A stretch of 64,000 bases of DNA from SHZI01 sp964417725. GTDB taxonomy: Bacteria; Pseudomonadota; Gammaproteobacteria; Steroidobacterales; GCA-2729495. The position numbers and the translations under genes were made by a program. Under the pieces are notes generated by a model. The model was not told the DNA's origin. It made no database searches and saw only the letters and a list, made by a program, of their open reading frames with translations. The stretch is from assembly GCA_964417725.1 (NCBI GenBank), contig CAYQIV010000015.1, positions 1 to 64,000 on the forward strand, written 5' to 3'. Of the stretch, positions 25,922 through 32,992 are shown piece after piece (position 1 is the stretch's first letter; the number at the start of each line of letters is the position of its first letter).

Positions 25922-27265
25922 CTAGGGGGCGGTCATCCCGCTGTCTGGCGAGGCGGGCGGTGCGACGTCCGGCAGCGGCTCGAGCCGGCCGCCGCGGATC
26001 ACGCCCCAGGGCAGGCGTCGATGGATGCGGCCATCGTCGTGCAACCGCAGCCGGCCCGTCATCCCGGCCAGCTCCGTGGTATGCAGCGTGCCGTCGGACA
26101 GCGGTGGCAACAGGGCATAGCTGTCGTGGCCGAGTGCGTAGAGGCGCGATGCCACCCGCACCGATGACGGGGCGTGGTGCATGAGCGTGGTGCGCAGCCG
26201 GCGAATGGCCGCATCGGGGGCAACGACCCAGGGGCAGTCGGGAAACATCAGGCCTTCGAGGTCGGGTTCGCTCATGCTGCCGTCTTCGTAGGCTGCGGAG
26301 GTGGCGTAGGTTGGCACCGCGCCCGCGCCGTAGAAGCGCAGTTGCGGTCTCAACAGCCGTGCATCGCGGCTGTTGGCGGCAATGAAGATAAAGTCGATGT
26401 CCTGGCGGCGGAAGTCTTCGTATTGGGGTTTTTTGTCCGGATTCTCCGCCGCAGCGGCGGAGGCCGCCCAGGCAACCCGGCCCTCGGGAATTTCCAGCAC
26501 GGACTGGAGCGCGACCGAGTGATCGGCCGTGCCGGGGTCATAGAAGCGCCAGGCGAGCAGGTTGCCGCCCCCTTCGGCAAAGGCGCCGTAGAAAGAATTG
26601 AGCAGGCGTCTGCCCCACGGGGTGTCGGGTGCCAGCCCGATGGCCTGGCGCTGGCCGCTGGCCAGTGCGCGATGGGCGACCTCGCGGGCTTCATCCTCGG
26701 GTGCGAGGCCGAACTGGAAGAACAGCAGCGGTGCCGTGATGCCTTCATCGAGGCGGTTCAGCGCCAGAACCGGAACCCCGTCGACTGCGGTCGCGGCCTC
26801 GCGCACGGCCTGCTTGAGCAGGGGGCCGACGACGATGTCGGCACCGGCGTCGATCGCCTGGCGATAGGCCTGCGCGCCACCGCTCGCCTCGTCGATGAAG
26901 AGGATGTCCGGACGACGCGTCGCGTCGGCGCGAAACCAGGCGGCCATGAAGCCGTCGCGAACCGCCTCGCCGAGGGCCTGCTGGCGGCCCGAGAAGGGGG
27001 CGACGAGCGCCACGCGGGTCGGGCGGCCAGCGGGCACCACGCCGGCAGGCAGGCGCTGGACCGGCACCGGCAGGCCGCGCGCCGGGCCTGGCGCGGTCGT
27101 CGCGTCCTGTGCCGGCGGCGGTTCAGCCTGACCCCACGCCGGCGGTGGCGGTACCTGCGGCGGTTGCAGCGACTGGCAGGCTGCTCCGACAATGCCCAGC
27201 ATGGAAACCACAAGCGCGCCGATCAGGCGATACGTCAACGGGCTGTGCATCGGCGGTGTGTCCAT
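25922..27265 (-). CDS. lpoA: Penicillin-binding protein activator LpoA-like lipoprotein (C-terminal domain only)
   Basis: Outer-membrane lipoprotein of the LpoA family, which stimulates PBP1A. A lipobox ending VGAAC (about residues 26-30) follows a hydrophobic leader. A Pro-rich linker (about 31-80) then leads to a periplasmic-binding-protein-like domain with VALVAPFSGRQQALGEAV, ADIVVGPLLKQAVREA, DFIFIAANSRDARLLRPQLR and LEGLMFPDCPW. At 447 residues it lacks the N-terminal TPR-like domain of about 250 residues found in enteric LpoA. It is divergent from rsmI by 12 bases, as in other species. Confidence 0.88.
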   Translation of the reverse strand: MDTPPMHSPLTYRLIGALVVSMLGIVGAACQSLQPPQVPPPPAWGQAEPPPAQDATTAPGPARGLPVPVQRLPAGVVPAGRPTRVALVAPFSGRQQALGEAVRDGFMAAWFRADATRRPDILFIDEASGGAQAYRQAIDAGADIVVGPLLKQAVREAATAVDGVPVLALNRLDEGITAPLLFFQFGLAPEDEAREVAHRALASGQRQAIGLAPDTPWGRRLLNSFYGAFAEGGGNLLAWRFYDPGTADHSVALQSVLEIPEGRVAWAASAAAAENPDKKPQYEDFRRQDIDFIFIAANSRDARLLRPQLRFYGAGAVPTYATSAAYEDGSMSEPDLEGLMFPDCPWVVAPDAAIRRLRTTLMHHAPSSVRVASRLYALGHDSYALLPPLSDGTLHTTELAGMTGRLRLHDDGRIHRRLPWGVIRGGRLEPLPDVAPPASPDSGMTAP

Positions 27266-27277
27266 CGTCGGCGTGCC

Positions 27278-28180
27278 ATGTCACGGGGTCTTTTCGATAC
27301 CGCACGGCCACGGCGCGTGAAGGCGCAACCCGGGACGCTGTATGTCGTGGCGACGCCGATCGGCAACCTCGCGGACCTCACGTCGCGGGCGCGGGACATA
27401 CTCGCGTCGGTGGATATCGTCGCCGCCGAGGATACCCGCCATACCGGGCAATTGCTAACGCAGCTCGGCATCGACGCACGGATGGTTTCCCTGCACGAGC
27501 ACAACGAGTCCGCGCAGGTCGGCCGGCTGCTGGAGGCGCTGCGCAGCGAAAGGTTGTCCGTGGCACTGGTCAGCGATGCCGGTACGCCGCTCATCAGTGA
27601 CCCCGGTTACCGGCTCGTCGCTGCGGCACGTGCCGCGCAGCTCGCCGTGAGCCCGGTGCCGGGCTGTTCCGCGGTGATTGCCGCGCTCTCGGTTGCCGGC
27701 CTGCCCAGCGACCGCTTCCGCTTCGAGGGCTTCCTGCCGGCGGCGGCGACGGCTCGCCGGCAGCGGCTCGAAGCCATGGCCTTGCATGCTGAAACGCTGG
27801 TTTTCCACGAGGCCGTCCATCGCATCGGCGAGTCGCTCGCCGACATGGCGGCGGCCTTCGGCGCCGACCGGCGCGTGACCGTCGGTCGCGAGATGACCAA
27901 GCGCCACGAAACCTTCTACCACGGGACCCTCGACGAGGTGCGTGATGCACTGGCTGCCGACCCCGGCGCATCGCGCGGCGAGTACACCGTGGTGGTTGCC
28001 GGCCATCCAGAGCCAGTCGCGCCGGACGAGGCGGAGTTGCGGCGTGTCATGCAGATCCTTCGCAGCGAACTCCCGGCCGGGCGGGCCGCGCGCCTCGCCG
28101 CGCGCCTGACGGGTGCCCGCCGCCGCGACGCCTATCGGCTTGCCGGCGGCGATGGCGATCCAGACGACGAGGCCGGGTAG
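27278..28180 (+). CDS. rsmI: 16S rRNA 2'-O-methyltransferase RsmI
   Basis: Methylates the ribose of C1402 in 16S rRNA using SAM. The 300-residue protein contains GTLYVVATPIGNLADLTSRA at the N-terminus, DIVAAEDTRHTGQLL and VALVSDAGTPLISDPGYRLV. Later segments are VSPVPGCSAVIAALSVAGLP, FEGFLPAAATARRQRLEAM and VTVGREMTKRHETFYHG, all RsmI family segments of the tetrapyrrole-methylase fold. ATG 27278 adds 13 residues; GTG 27317 would start at the conserved core. It is divergent from lpoA. Confidence 0.96.
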   Translation: MSRGLFDTARPRRVKAQPGTLYVVATPIGNLADLTSRARDILASVDIVAAEDTRHTGQLLTQLGIDARMVSLHEHNESAQVGRLLEALRSERLSVALVSDAGTPLISDPGYRLVAAARAAQLAVSPVPGCSAVIAALSVAGLPSDRFRFEGFLPAAATARRQRLEAMALHAETLVFHEAVHRIGESLADMAAAFGADRRVTVGREMTKRHETFYHGTLDEVRDALAADPGASRGEYTVVVAGHPEPVAPDEAELRRVMQILRSELPAGRAARLAARLTGARRRDAYRLAGGDGDPDDEAG

Positions 28181-28311
28181 CCGCCGCATGCCGGCCGGGC
28201 CCGGGCCCGGCGGTCGCCTGCCGTCTGCCGTGCCGCGCATGGCGGTGCAGGCTTGCCCGCACCCCGCAGGCTGCGTGATGATCGCCCCATTCCAGTGACC
28301 GGGAGCCCGCC

Positions 28312-29454
28312 ATGATCGAGGACCGTCGCCGTTTTCTCACCCATGCGGCCTTCACCGGGGTGGCTGGCCTTGCCGGTGCCGCAGGCTTCGCCCCGTCCCG
28401 CGCCATGGCGGCCATCAAGGGTCGCGCCGCAGCGCTCGAGGTGCCGGGTGACGGCAGCTATGCCACCGTGCCCCTGGCCAAGGATGTGGTGCGCCTCGGC
28501 GTCGTCCAGTCGCGGGTGCGCGGCGTGCGCGTCTCGCACTGGAAGCAGGACCGCAAGGCCAACCTCGCGCACATGCTCGAGGCCATCGACAAGTCATTCC
28601 ACTTCAGCGCCGGCGCCGACATCCTCTTCTTTCATGAATTCCCCATCACCGGTTACAACACCTGGACCCGTGAGGAGATCCTCAAGTTCGCCATCGAGAT
28701 TCCGGGTGCCGAGACCGGCGCCATCGGCACCAAGGCCAGACAGTACGGCTGTTACGTGGTGTTCGGTTCCTACGCGGTCGATCCGGACTGGCCGGGTCAC
28801 GTGCTCAGCATCACGACGATCATCGGGCCGGACGGCAGCATCGTCGACAAGCACTGGAAGGCCCGCAACATCAAGGGCGTGTTCCCGGGCGTCGAGCTGT
28901 TCACGACGACCATCTACGACGTCCTCGACGAGTACGTGGAAATGTACGGTGAGGACGCTGTACTGCCGGTGACGCGCACGCCCTGCGGCAACATCGCCAC
29001 CTCATCGGTGCAGCGCGAGCCGGAACTCTTCCGTGCCTTCGCCATGAAAGGTGCCGAGATCCTCCTGCGCACCGCCAGCGGCGGCTTCAGCGCCGTCGAC
29101 ATCCAGGCCACTGCGCTCTACAACGGTGTCTACACCGCGATCTGCAACAACGCCTGGTCGCCCGACAACCCCGACTTCTTCGACGACGCCGGCTCGGGCG
29201 GCTCGGCGATCTACGGCCCCGGCGGCGAGGTGCTCGCCGCCGCCGACACCAAATTCGAAACCGTGGTCGCGGCACCCCTGCCCATCGCCCGCTTCCGCGA
29301 GCGCAACCGCCAGCCAGTCGTTCACATGGAGCTGTACCGGCCGGTCTTCGACGCCTATCGCAATCCCTACGGCCCGAACCTCTTCAGCGCCTACCAGCCC
29401 ACCGACCTGCGCGATGCGCGCCGCTACCTCGCCGACAAGTCGCGCTGGAAATGA
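28312..29454 (+). CDS. Tat-exported nitrilase-superfamily protein with catalytic Cys replaced by Ser
   Basis: A 380-residue carbon-nitrogen hydrolase homologue. The N-terminus DRRRFLTHAAFTGVAGLAGA with an AMA/A cleavage site is a twin-arginine signal. The fold landmarks are present: Glu109 in ILFFHEFPITGYN, Lys183 in GSIVDKHWKARNIKG, and REPELFRAFAMKGAEILLR, which matches the amidase segment around PE-x-x-R. The position that holds the catalytic Cys, seven residues before that Glu, is Ser231 in GNIATSSVQREPE. The normal thiol chemistry is therefore unlikely. The protein may be a non-catalytic binder, use Ser weakly, or do something new. GGGAG stands 6 bases before the ATG. It stands between rsmI and rnpB with no operon partner. 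Confidence 0.8.
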   Translation: MIEDRRRFLTHAAFTGVAGLAGAAGFAPSRAMAAIKGRAAALEVPGDGSYATVPLAKDVVRLGVVQSRVRGVRVSHWKQDRKANLAHMLEAIDKSFHFSAGADILFFHEFPITGYNTWTREEILKFAIEIPGAETGAIGTKARQYGCYVVFGSYAVDPDWPGHVLSITTIIGPDGSIVDKHWKARNIKGVFPGVELFTTTIYDVLDEYVEMYGEDAVLPVTRTPCGNIATSSVQREPELFRAFAMKGAEILLRTASGGFSAVDIQATALYNGVYTAICNNAWSPDNPDFFDDAGSGGSAIYGPGGEVLAAADTKFETVVAAPLPIARFRERNRQPVVHMELYRPVFDAYRNPYGPNLFSAYQPTDLRDARRYLADKSRWK

Positions 29455-29479
29455 CGCACTGCCGGCGTCGCGCCGCGCA

Positions 29480-29508
29480 TTGCATCGCCGATGACGTTGC
29501 TCTATGGT
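29480..29508 (+). promoter_or_regulatory. Candidate promoter for rnpB
   Basis: TTGCAT (29480-29485) and TATGGT (29503-29508) with a 17-base spacer, placed so that transcription would begin close to the expected 5' end of the RNase P RNA at 29516. Matches to consensus are modest; position is the main support. Confidence 0.45.
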
Positions 29509-29515
29509 CGACGCC

Positions 29516-29870
29516 GAGTCGGCCAGGCAATCGCCCCGCAAGGGGAGGAAAGTCCGGGCTCCGGCGGGCAGGGTGCCAGGTAACGCCTGGGAGGCGCGAG
29601 CCTACGGAAAGTGCCACAGAAAACAGACCGCCCAAGGATCGCAAGATCCCGGCAAGGGTGAAAAGGTGCGGTAAGAGCGCACCGCGCGGGTGGCAACACG
29701 CCGCGGCACGGTAAACCCCACCTGGAGCAAGACCAAATAGGGAAGCAGCGCCCCGCAAGGGGCACACCGTCGCCCCGCGGGCTTCCGGGTAGGTCGCTAG
29801 AGGCCGCTGGTGACAGCGGTCCCAGATGAATGATTGCCCTCGACAGAACCCGGCTTATCGGCCGACTCAC
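29516..29870 (+). ncRNA. rnpB: RNase P RNA, bacterial class A
   Basis: Catalytic RNA that trims the 5' ends of tRNA precursors. The ends pair as helix P1 (GAGTCGGCC at the 5' end with GGCCGACTC at the 3' end). Conserved region I is GAGGAAAGTCCGGGCT at 29545-29560. Further conserved blocks include GGGTGCCAGGTAACGCCTGG, AAGGGTGAAAAGGTGCGGTA, AGAGCGCACCGCGCG and CACGGTAAACCCCACCTGGA. The last is ACAGAACCCGGCTTAT at 29843-29858. A run of seven T follows at 29871-29877. The length of about 355 nt is typical of class A. The gene lies upstream of mraZ, as in many gammaproteobacteria. Confidence 0.97.
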
Positions 29871-29917
29871 TTTTTTTGTTGTCGCGGTGCCCGGTCAGGC
29901 CTTTCGCAGGCGTTGAC

Positions 29918-29939
29918 GGGCGCCGCCACGGCGCCTTTT
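29918..29939 (+). terminator. Rho-independent terminator downstream of rnpB
   Basis: GGCGCC, a five-base loop and a second GGCGCC (29919-29935), followed by TTTT, in the gap between rnpB and the YciI-like gene. The T run directly after rnpB may be the first terminator and this a back-up. Confidence 0.6.
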
Positions 29940-30015
29940 CGCGCGTTGCCCTGGACACCGTTTCGAGCACACGGCCTCCGGTCTCGCAGACTGCCGCGAT
30001 GCCGTCAGCCGTTGC

Positions 30016-30042
30016 AACCACCGCGAAAAGTTCGACCCGGCA
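30016..30042 (+). repeat. 27-bp promoter-region repeat, copy 1
   Basis: Matches the segment at 30482-30508 at 24 of 27 positions (common core GATCGACCCGGCA or GTTCGACCCGGCA after CCGCGAAA). It lies 37 bases upstream of the YciI-like gene. A TATCAT at 30053-30058 follows, which may be the -10 box. Confidence 0.75.
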
Positions 30043-30078
30043 CCGGCGGGGCTATCATGGGCCGGCAGGAGGAAGCGC

Positions 30079-30432
30079 ATGGCGTGGGCAGTTCTTTGTC
30101 GCGACCGCGACGACATCGACACGGCCGCCTTGCGCCGCGAGGCCCGCGAGCAGCACTTTGCCTATATCGAATCGATCCTCGACCAGCTGCTGATCGCCGG
30201 CCCGCTGGCCGGGGCCGACAGCCCCGCCGGGGACTGGCGGGCCAGCCTCTTCGTCTATGTCACCGACGAACGCGCCGAGGCCGCCCGGCTGCTCCACGCC
30301 GACCCCTACCACCGCGCCGGGATCTACGCCGACGAGGAATGGTTTCGTTTCACCCCCGCGGCAGGGACGTGGATCGGTGGCACGCGCTGGGGCGGCGCGA
30401 CCGGCCGCGGCCGTCCGGCGGGCGTGCCTTGA
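30079..30432 (+). CDS. YciI family protein
   Basis: Small protein of 117 residues with the dimeric alpha/beta ferredoxin-like YCII fold. EQHFAYIESILDQLLIAGPL and the second signature RLLHADPYHRAGIY supply the conserved His and Asp residues thought to form a possible active site. The specific function is unknown. The Shine-Dalgarno AGGAGGAA at 30067-30074 is one of the strongest in the window, 4-5 bases before the ATG. The C-terminus is Gly/Arg/Pro-rich and not conserved. It has a neighbour at 30533 that shares its upstream 27-bp element. Confidence 0.82.
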   Translation: MAWAVLCRDRDDIDTAALRREAREQHFAYIESILDQLLIAGPLAGADSPAGDWRASLFVYVTDERAEAARLLHADPYHRAGIYADEEWFRFTPAAGTWIGGTRWGGATGRGRPAGVP

Positions 30433-30481
30433 GGCCCGTCCGGCACGAAACCGACAGCCCTCGCGGCCCGCCACCGCACTG

Positions 30482-30508
30482 AACCGCCGCGAAACGATCG
30501 ACCCGGCA
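30482..30508 (+). repeat. 27-bp promoter-region repeat, copy 2
   Basis: Second copy of the element at 30016-30042, three mismatches. Here it includes the -35 box TCGACC (30498-30503) of the promoter before the gene at 30533. Confidence 0.75.
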
Positions 30509-30526
30509 ACCGGGTGCGCCTAGAAT
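30498..30526 (+). promoter_or_regulatory. Promoter giving an apparently leaderless mRNA
   Basis: TCGACC (30498-30503), a 17-base spacer and TAGAAT (30521-30526, five of six). The ATG of the next gene begins 6 bases after the -10 box, where transcription itself should start, and no Shine-Dalgarno sequence can fit. Confidence 0.6.
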
Positions 30527-30532
30527 CCCGGC

Positions 30533-30922
30533 ATGGCCGGCATCCTCGTCCGCACGCTGATCATCGCCCTCGGCCTGTGGCTGGCGGCGGCGCTGCTGCC
30601 CGGCGTGGCCATCGAGGGGCTGGGCACGCTGCTGCTGGCGGCACTGCTGCTGGGCTTTGCCAATGGCATCGTGCGGCCGCTGCTGGTGCTGGCGACGTTG
30701 CCGCTGACCCTCGTCACGCTCGGTCTCTTCCTCTTCGTCATCAATGCGGCGATGTTCGGTCTGGTGGCGGCGCTGCTCGACGGCTTCCGCGTCGCGGGTT
30801 TCTTCTCCGCGCTCTTCGGCGCGGGCGTCGTCGGCCTGACGAGCGCCATCGCGTCGTGGTACATCGGCCCGGACGGACGGTATCAGCTGCTCCTCATCGA
30901 GCGTCGCGACCGCAGGCGCTGA
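30533..30922 (+). CDS. Phage holin family / YvlD-like membrane protein
   Basis: 129-residue inner-membrane protein with four hydrophobic helices: LVRTLIIALGLWLAAALLPG, LGTLLLAALLLGFANGIVRP, LATLPLTLVTLGLFLFVINA and a last one around FFSALFGAGVVGLTSAIASW. The LGFANGIVRPLLVLATLPLT segment and the overall pattern match the YvlD/holin superfamily IV proteins, which are chromosomal genes of unknown role and not real phage holins. It ends in a basic tail ERRDRRR. The -10 box lies 6 bases before the ATG, so the message is probably leaderless. No phage genes are nearby. Confidence 0.85.
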   Translation: MAGILVRTLIIALGLWLAAALLPGVAIEGLGTLLLAALLLGFANGIVRPLLVLATLPLTLVTLGLFLFVINAAMFGLVAALLDGFRVAGFFSALFGAGVVGLTSAIASWYIGPDGRYQLLLIERRDRRR

Positions 30923-31126
30923 CGCGAATTTGCGCACATCCCGAGTGACACACCGCCGGCGACAGGCGGCGGGGCGACCGGCACGCCCGCCATCGCTCGT
31001 TAGCCACGCCACAGGAAAACCATATAACTTCATGATTTGGCGCAAGGCCCTTCGGCGGGCGCCCTGTGCACTTCGCATGTCGCCGCTAACTTGCTGGCCC
31101 ATAACAAATATTTCCCCTCGCGCCGG

Positions 31127-31155
31127 TTGACGCCTCCGGAGCGTCTACCTATAGT
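31127..31155 (+). promoter_or_regulatory. Main dcw-cluster promoter
   Basis: TTGACG (31127-31132), 17-base spacer, TATAGT (31150-31155); five of six matches in each box, the best sigma-70 promoter in the window. An AT-rich patch (ATAACAAATATTT, 31101-31113) just upstream could act as an UP element. The -10 box abuts the first repeat of the MraZ operator. Confidence 0.8.
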
Positions 31156-31189
31156 GTCGTCAAGTGGCGAATAGTGGGGGGGAATGGGC
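31155..31189 (+). promoter_or_regulatory. MraZ operator: four 5-bp repeats at 10-bp period
   Basis: TGTCG (31155), TGGCG (31165), TGGGG (31175) and TGGGC (31185) are spaced exactly 10 bases apart, matching the TGGGN direct repeats bound by MraZ in E. coli and mycoplasmas. They run from the -10 box through the ribosome binding site to the mraZ start codon, so bound MraZ would block its own operon. The two upstream repeats are degenerate. Confidence 0.8.
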
Positions 31190-31663
31190 AGAAGTGCCCG
31201 GCAGAACGTGTTTCGCGGCGCAACACAGATCACGCTGGATGCCAAGGGGCGGCTTGCAATGCCCGTCCGCTACCGCGAGCGGCTTGCGGCCCGCTGCAAT
31301 GGCCAGCTGATCTGCACTGTCGACCAGGACCACTGCCTGCTCCTCTACCCCCTGCCCGACTGGGAAGAAATCGAACGCAAGCTCATGCGGCTGTCGAGCT
31401 TCAACAAGAGCACGCGACGGCTGCAGCGGCTGATGGTCGGTTACGCCAGCGAGATCGAGATCGATGCGCACGGCCGCCTGCTGATACCGCGCGAGCTGCG
31501 CGATTTCGCCGGTCTGGAACGCCAGGTGATGCTGCTCGGCCAGGGCAACAAGTTCGAGATCTGGGATGAGCAGCGCTGGGCAGCACGGCGCGACGAGTGG
31601 CTGGAAGGCGGTGGTGGCGACGGCGCGGCGCTGCCGGCAGATCTGGAATCGCTGTCGCTGTAG
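31184..31663 (+). CDS. mraZ: Transcriptional regulator MraZ
   Basis: DNA-binding ring-forming repressor of the dcw cluster. The 159-residue protein contains two AbrB-like units, each with the DxxGR motif: ITLDAKGRLAMPVRYRERLA (about 16-35) and IEIDAHGRLLIPRELRDFAG (about 87-106). It starts MGRSARQNVFRGA with a G-rich Shine-Dalgarno stretch 4-9 bases upstream, which also forms part of its operator. It is the first gene of the dcw run, 112 bases before rsmH. Confidence 0.97.
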   Translation: MGRSARQNVFRGATQITLDAKGRLAMPVRYRERLAARCNGQLICTVDQDHCLLLYPLPDWEEIERKLMRLSSFNKSTRRLQRLMVGYASEIEIDAHGRLLIPRELRDFAGLERQVMLLGQGNKFEIWDEQRWAARRDEWLEGGGGDGAALPADLESLSL

Positions 31664-31775
31664 GTGCCGATGACGGGCAGGCGGGGTCGGGCGCCCCGTG
31701 TTGCCACGGGATCCGCGACGACTCCGGTCGTCGGTGGTTGGGAAGAAACACGACGCAGGCGCGCACGTCGCCGGG

Positions 31776-32717
31776 ATGGCACGGGGTGACGGGGTGGAGC
31801 GACATGTACCTGTCCTCATGGACGAGGTGCTTCGTCTGCTGGCGATCAGGCCGGATGGCCTCTATGTGGATGGAACATTTGGCCGTGGCGGGCACAGCCG
31901 AGCGATACTCCGGCAACTCGGTCCCGACGGCTGCCTGCTGGCCCTCGATCGCGATCCCGCCGCGCAGGCCGCGGCGGCAGAACTCGCCGCACGGGACCCC
32001 CGTTTCCGCTTCTTCGGCGAACGCTTCGGCCGGCTGCGCGAGCTGCCGGCGTTCACCGCCGTTGCCGGCCAGGTCAGCGGCATCCTCTTCGACCTCGGCG
32101 TGTCCTCACCACAGCTCGAGGATCCGGCGCGCGGTTTCAGCTTTCGCCACGACGGCCCGCTCGACATGCGCATGGACCCGGCGAGCGGTGAATCGGCGGC
32201 GCAGTGGCTGGCTGCCGCCGACGAGAAGGAGATCCGCGGCGTGCTGCAGCGGCTCGGCGAAGAGCGCGAGGCGCGGCGCGTGGCCCATGCGATCTGTGAG
32301 GCCCGTGCCGCGGCGCCGATCCTGCGCACCGGCCAGCTGGCGCGGATCATCGCCGCGGTGGTGCGCGCCGAGCCGGGCCGCCACGCCGCGACGCGCAGCT
32401 TCCAGGCCATCCGCCTGCACGTCAATCGTGAACTGGAAGAACTCCAGGCCGGTCTCGACGCCGCGCTCGATGCGCTGGCCATCGGTGGCCGCCTGTGCGT
32501 CATCAGCTTCCACTCGCTGGAGGACCGCATCGTGAAGCGCAGCCTCCGCGACCAGTCGCGCGTCGACCCGGCGCTTGCCCGCCTGCCGCAGGTTCCGGCG
32601 GCGCTGCAGCCGCGCTACCGGCTGGTGACGCGTGCGCTGCGGCCGACTGACGCGGAGATCGCGGCCAACCCGCGCGCCCGCAGTGCCGTGTTGCGTGCCG
32701 CGGAGCGTATCCGGTGA
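31776..32717 (+). CDS. rsmH: 16S rRNA m4C1402 methyltransferase RsmH
   Basis: SAM-dependent N4-methylation of C1402, the same nucleotide whose ribose RsmI (27278-28180) modifies. Motifs are VERHVPVLMDEVLRLLAI at the N-terminus, YVDGTFGRGGHSRAILRQLG for SAM, ILFDLGVSSPQLEDPARGFS, and GRLCVISFHSLEDRIVKR. About 313 residues from ATG 31776; GTG 31794 is a shorter option and a GTG at 31698 a longer one. The stop overlaps the ftsL start (GTGA). Confidence 0.96.
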   Translation: MARGDGVERHVPVLMDEVLRLLAIRPDGLYVDGTFGRGGHSRAILRQLGPDGCLLALDRDPAAQAAAAELAARDPRFRFFGERFGRLRELPAFTAVAGQVSGILFDLGVSSPQLEDPARGFSFRHDGPLDMRMDPASGESAAQWLAAADEKEIRGVLQRLGEEREARRVAHAICEARAAAPILRTGQLARIIAAVVRAEPGRHAATRSFQAIRLHVNRELEELQAGLDAALDALAIGGRLCVISFHSLEDRIVKRSLRDQSRVDPALARLPQVPAALQPRYRLVTRALRPTDAEIAANPRARSAVLRAAERIR

Positions 32718-32992
32718 CCGCCCGTCGTGGACTCATCGCCCTTGCCGTGCTGTTGCCGCTGGTGCTGGTCTCTGCGCTCGCCGCCGTCTATGCCAAGCAC
32801 CTGTCGCGCAAGCACTTCGTCGAACTGCAGGCGCTGATTGCCGAGCGCGACCGGCTGGAGATCGAGTGGGGGCGCCTGCAGATCGAGGAAAGCACGCTGA
32901 GCAGCCACGCAGAAGTCGAGAGGATCGCGCGCACCCAGCTGGGGATGCGCACCCCCGACCCGCGTGACATCCATCTGGCAGGTGGCCGATGA
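32714..32992 (+). CDS. ftsL: Cell division protein FtsL
   Basis: Bitopic division protein that joins FtsB and FtsQ and activates FtsWI. 92 residues: a short cytoplasmic part, one membrane helix (LIALAVLLPLVLVSALAAVY, about 7-26), and a periplasmic coiled coil (HFVELQALIAERDRLEIEWG). It ends with the typical region RIARTQLGMRTPDPRDIHL. GTG start overlapping the rsmH stop; its own stop overlaps ftsI (ATGA). Confidence 0.93.
   Translation: MTARRGLIALAVLLPLVLVSALAAVYAKHLSRKHFVELQALIAERDRLEIEWGRLQIEESTLSSHAEVERIARTQLGMRTPDPRDIHLAGGR

Noticed and set aside
30533..30922. Prophage remnant suggested by the holin-like gene.
   Set aside because: YvlD-like proteins are chromosomal; no integrase, lysin, capsid or attachment repeats are nearby.
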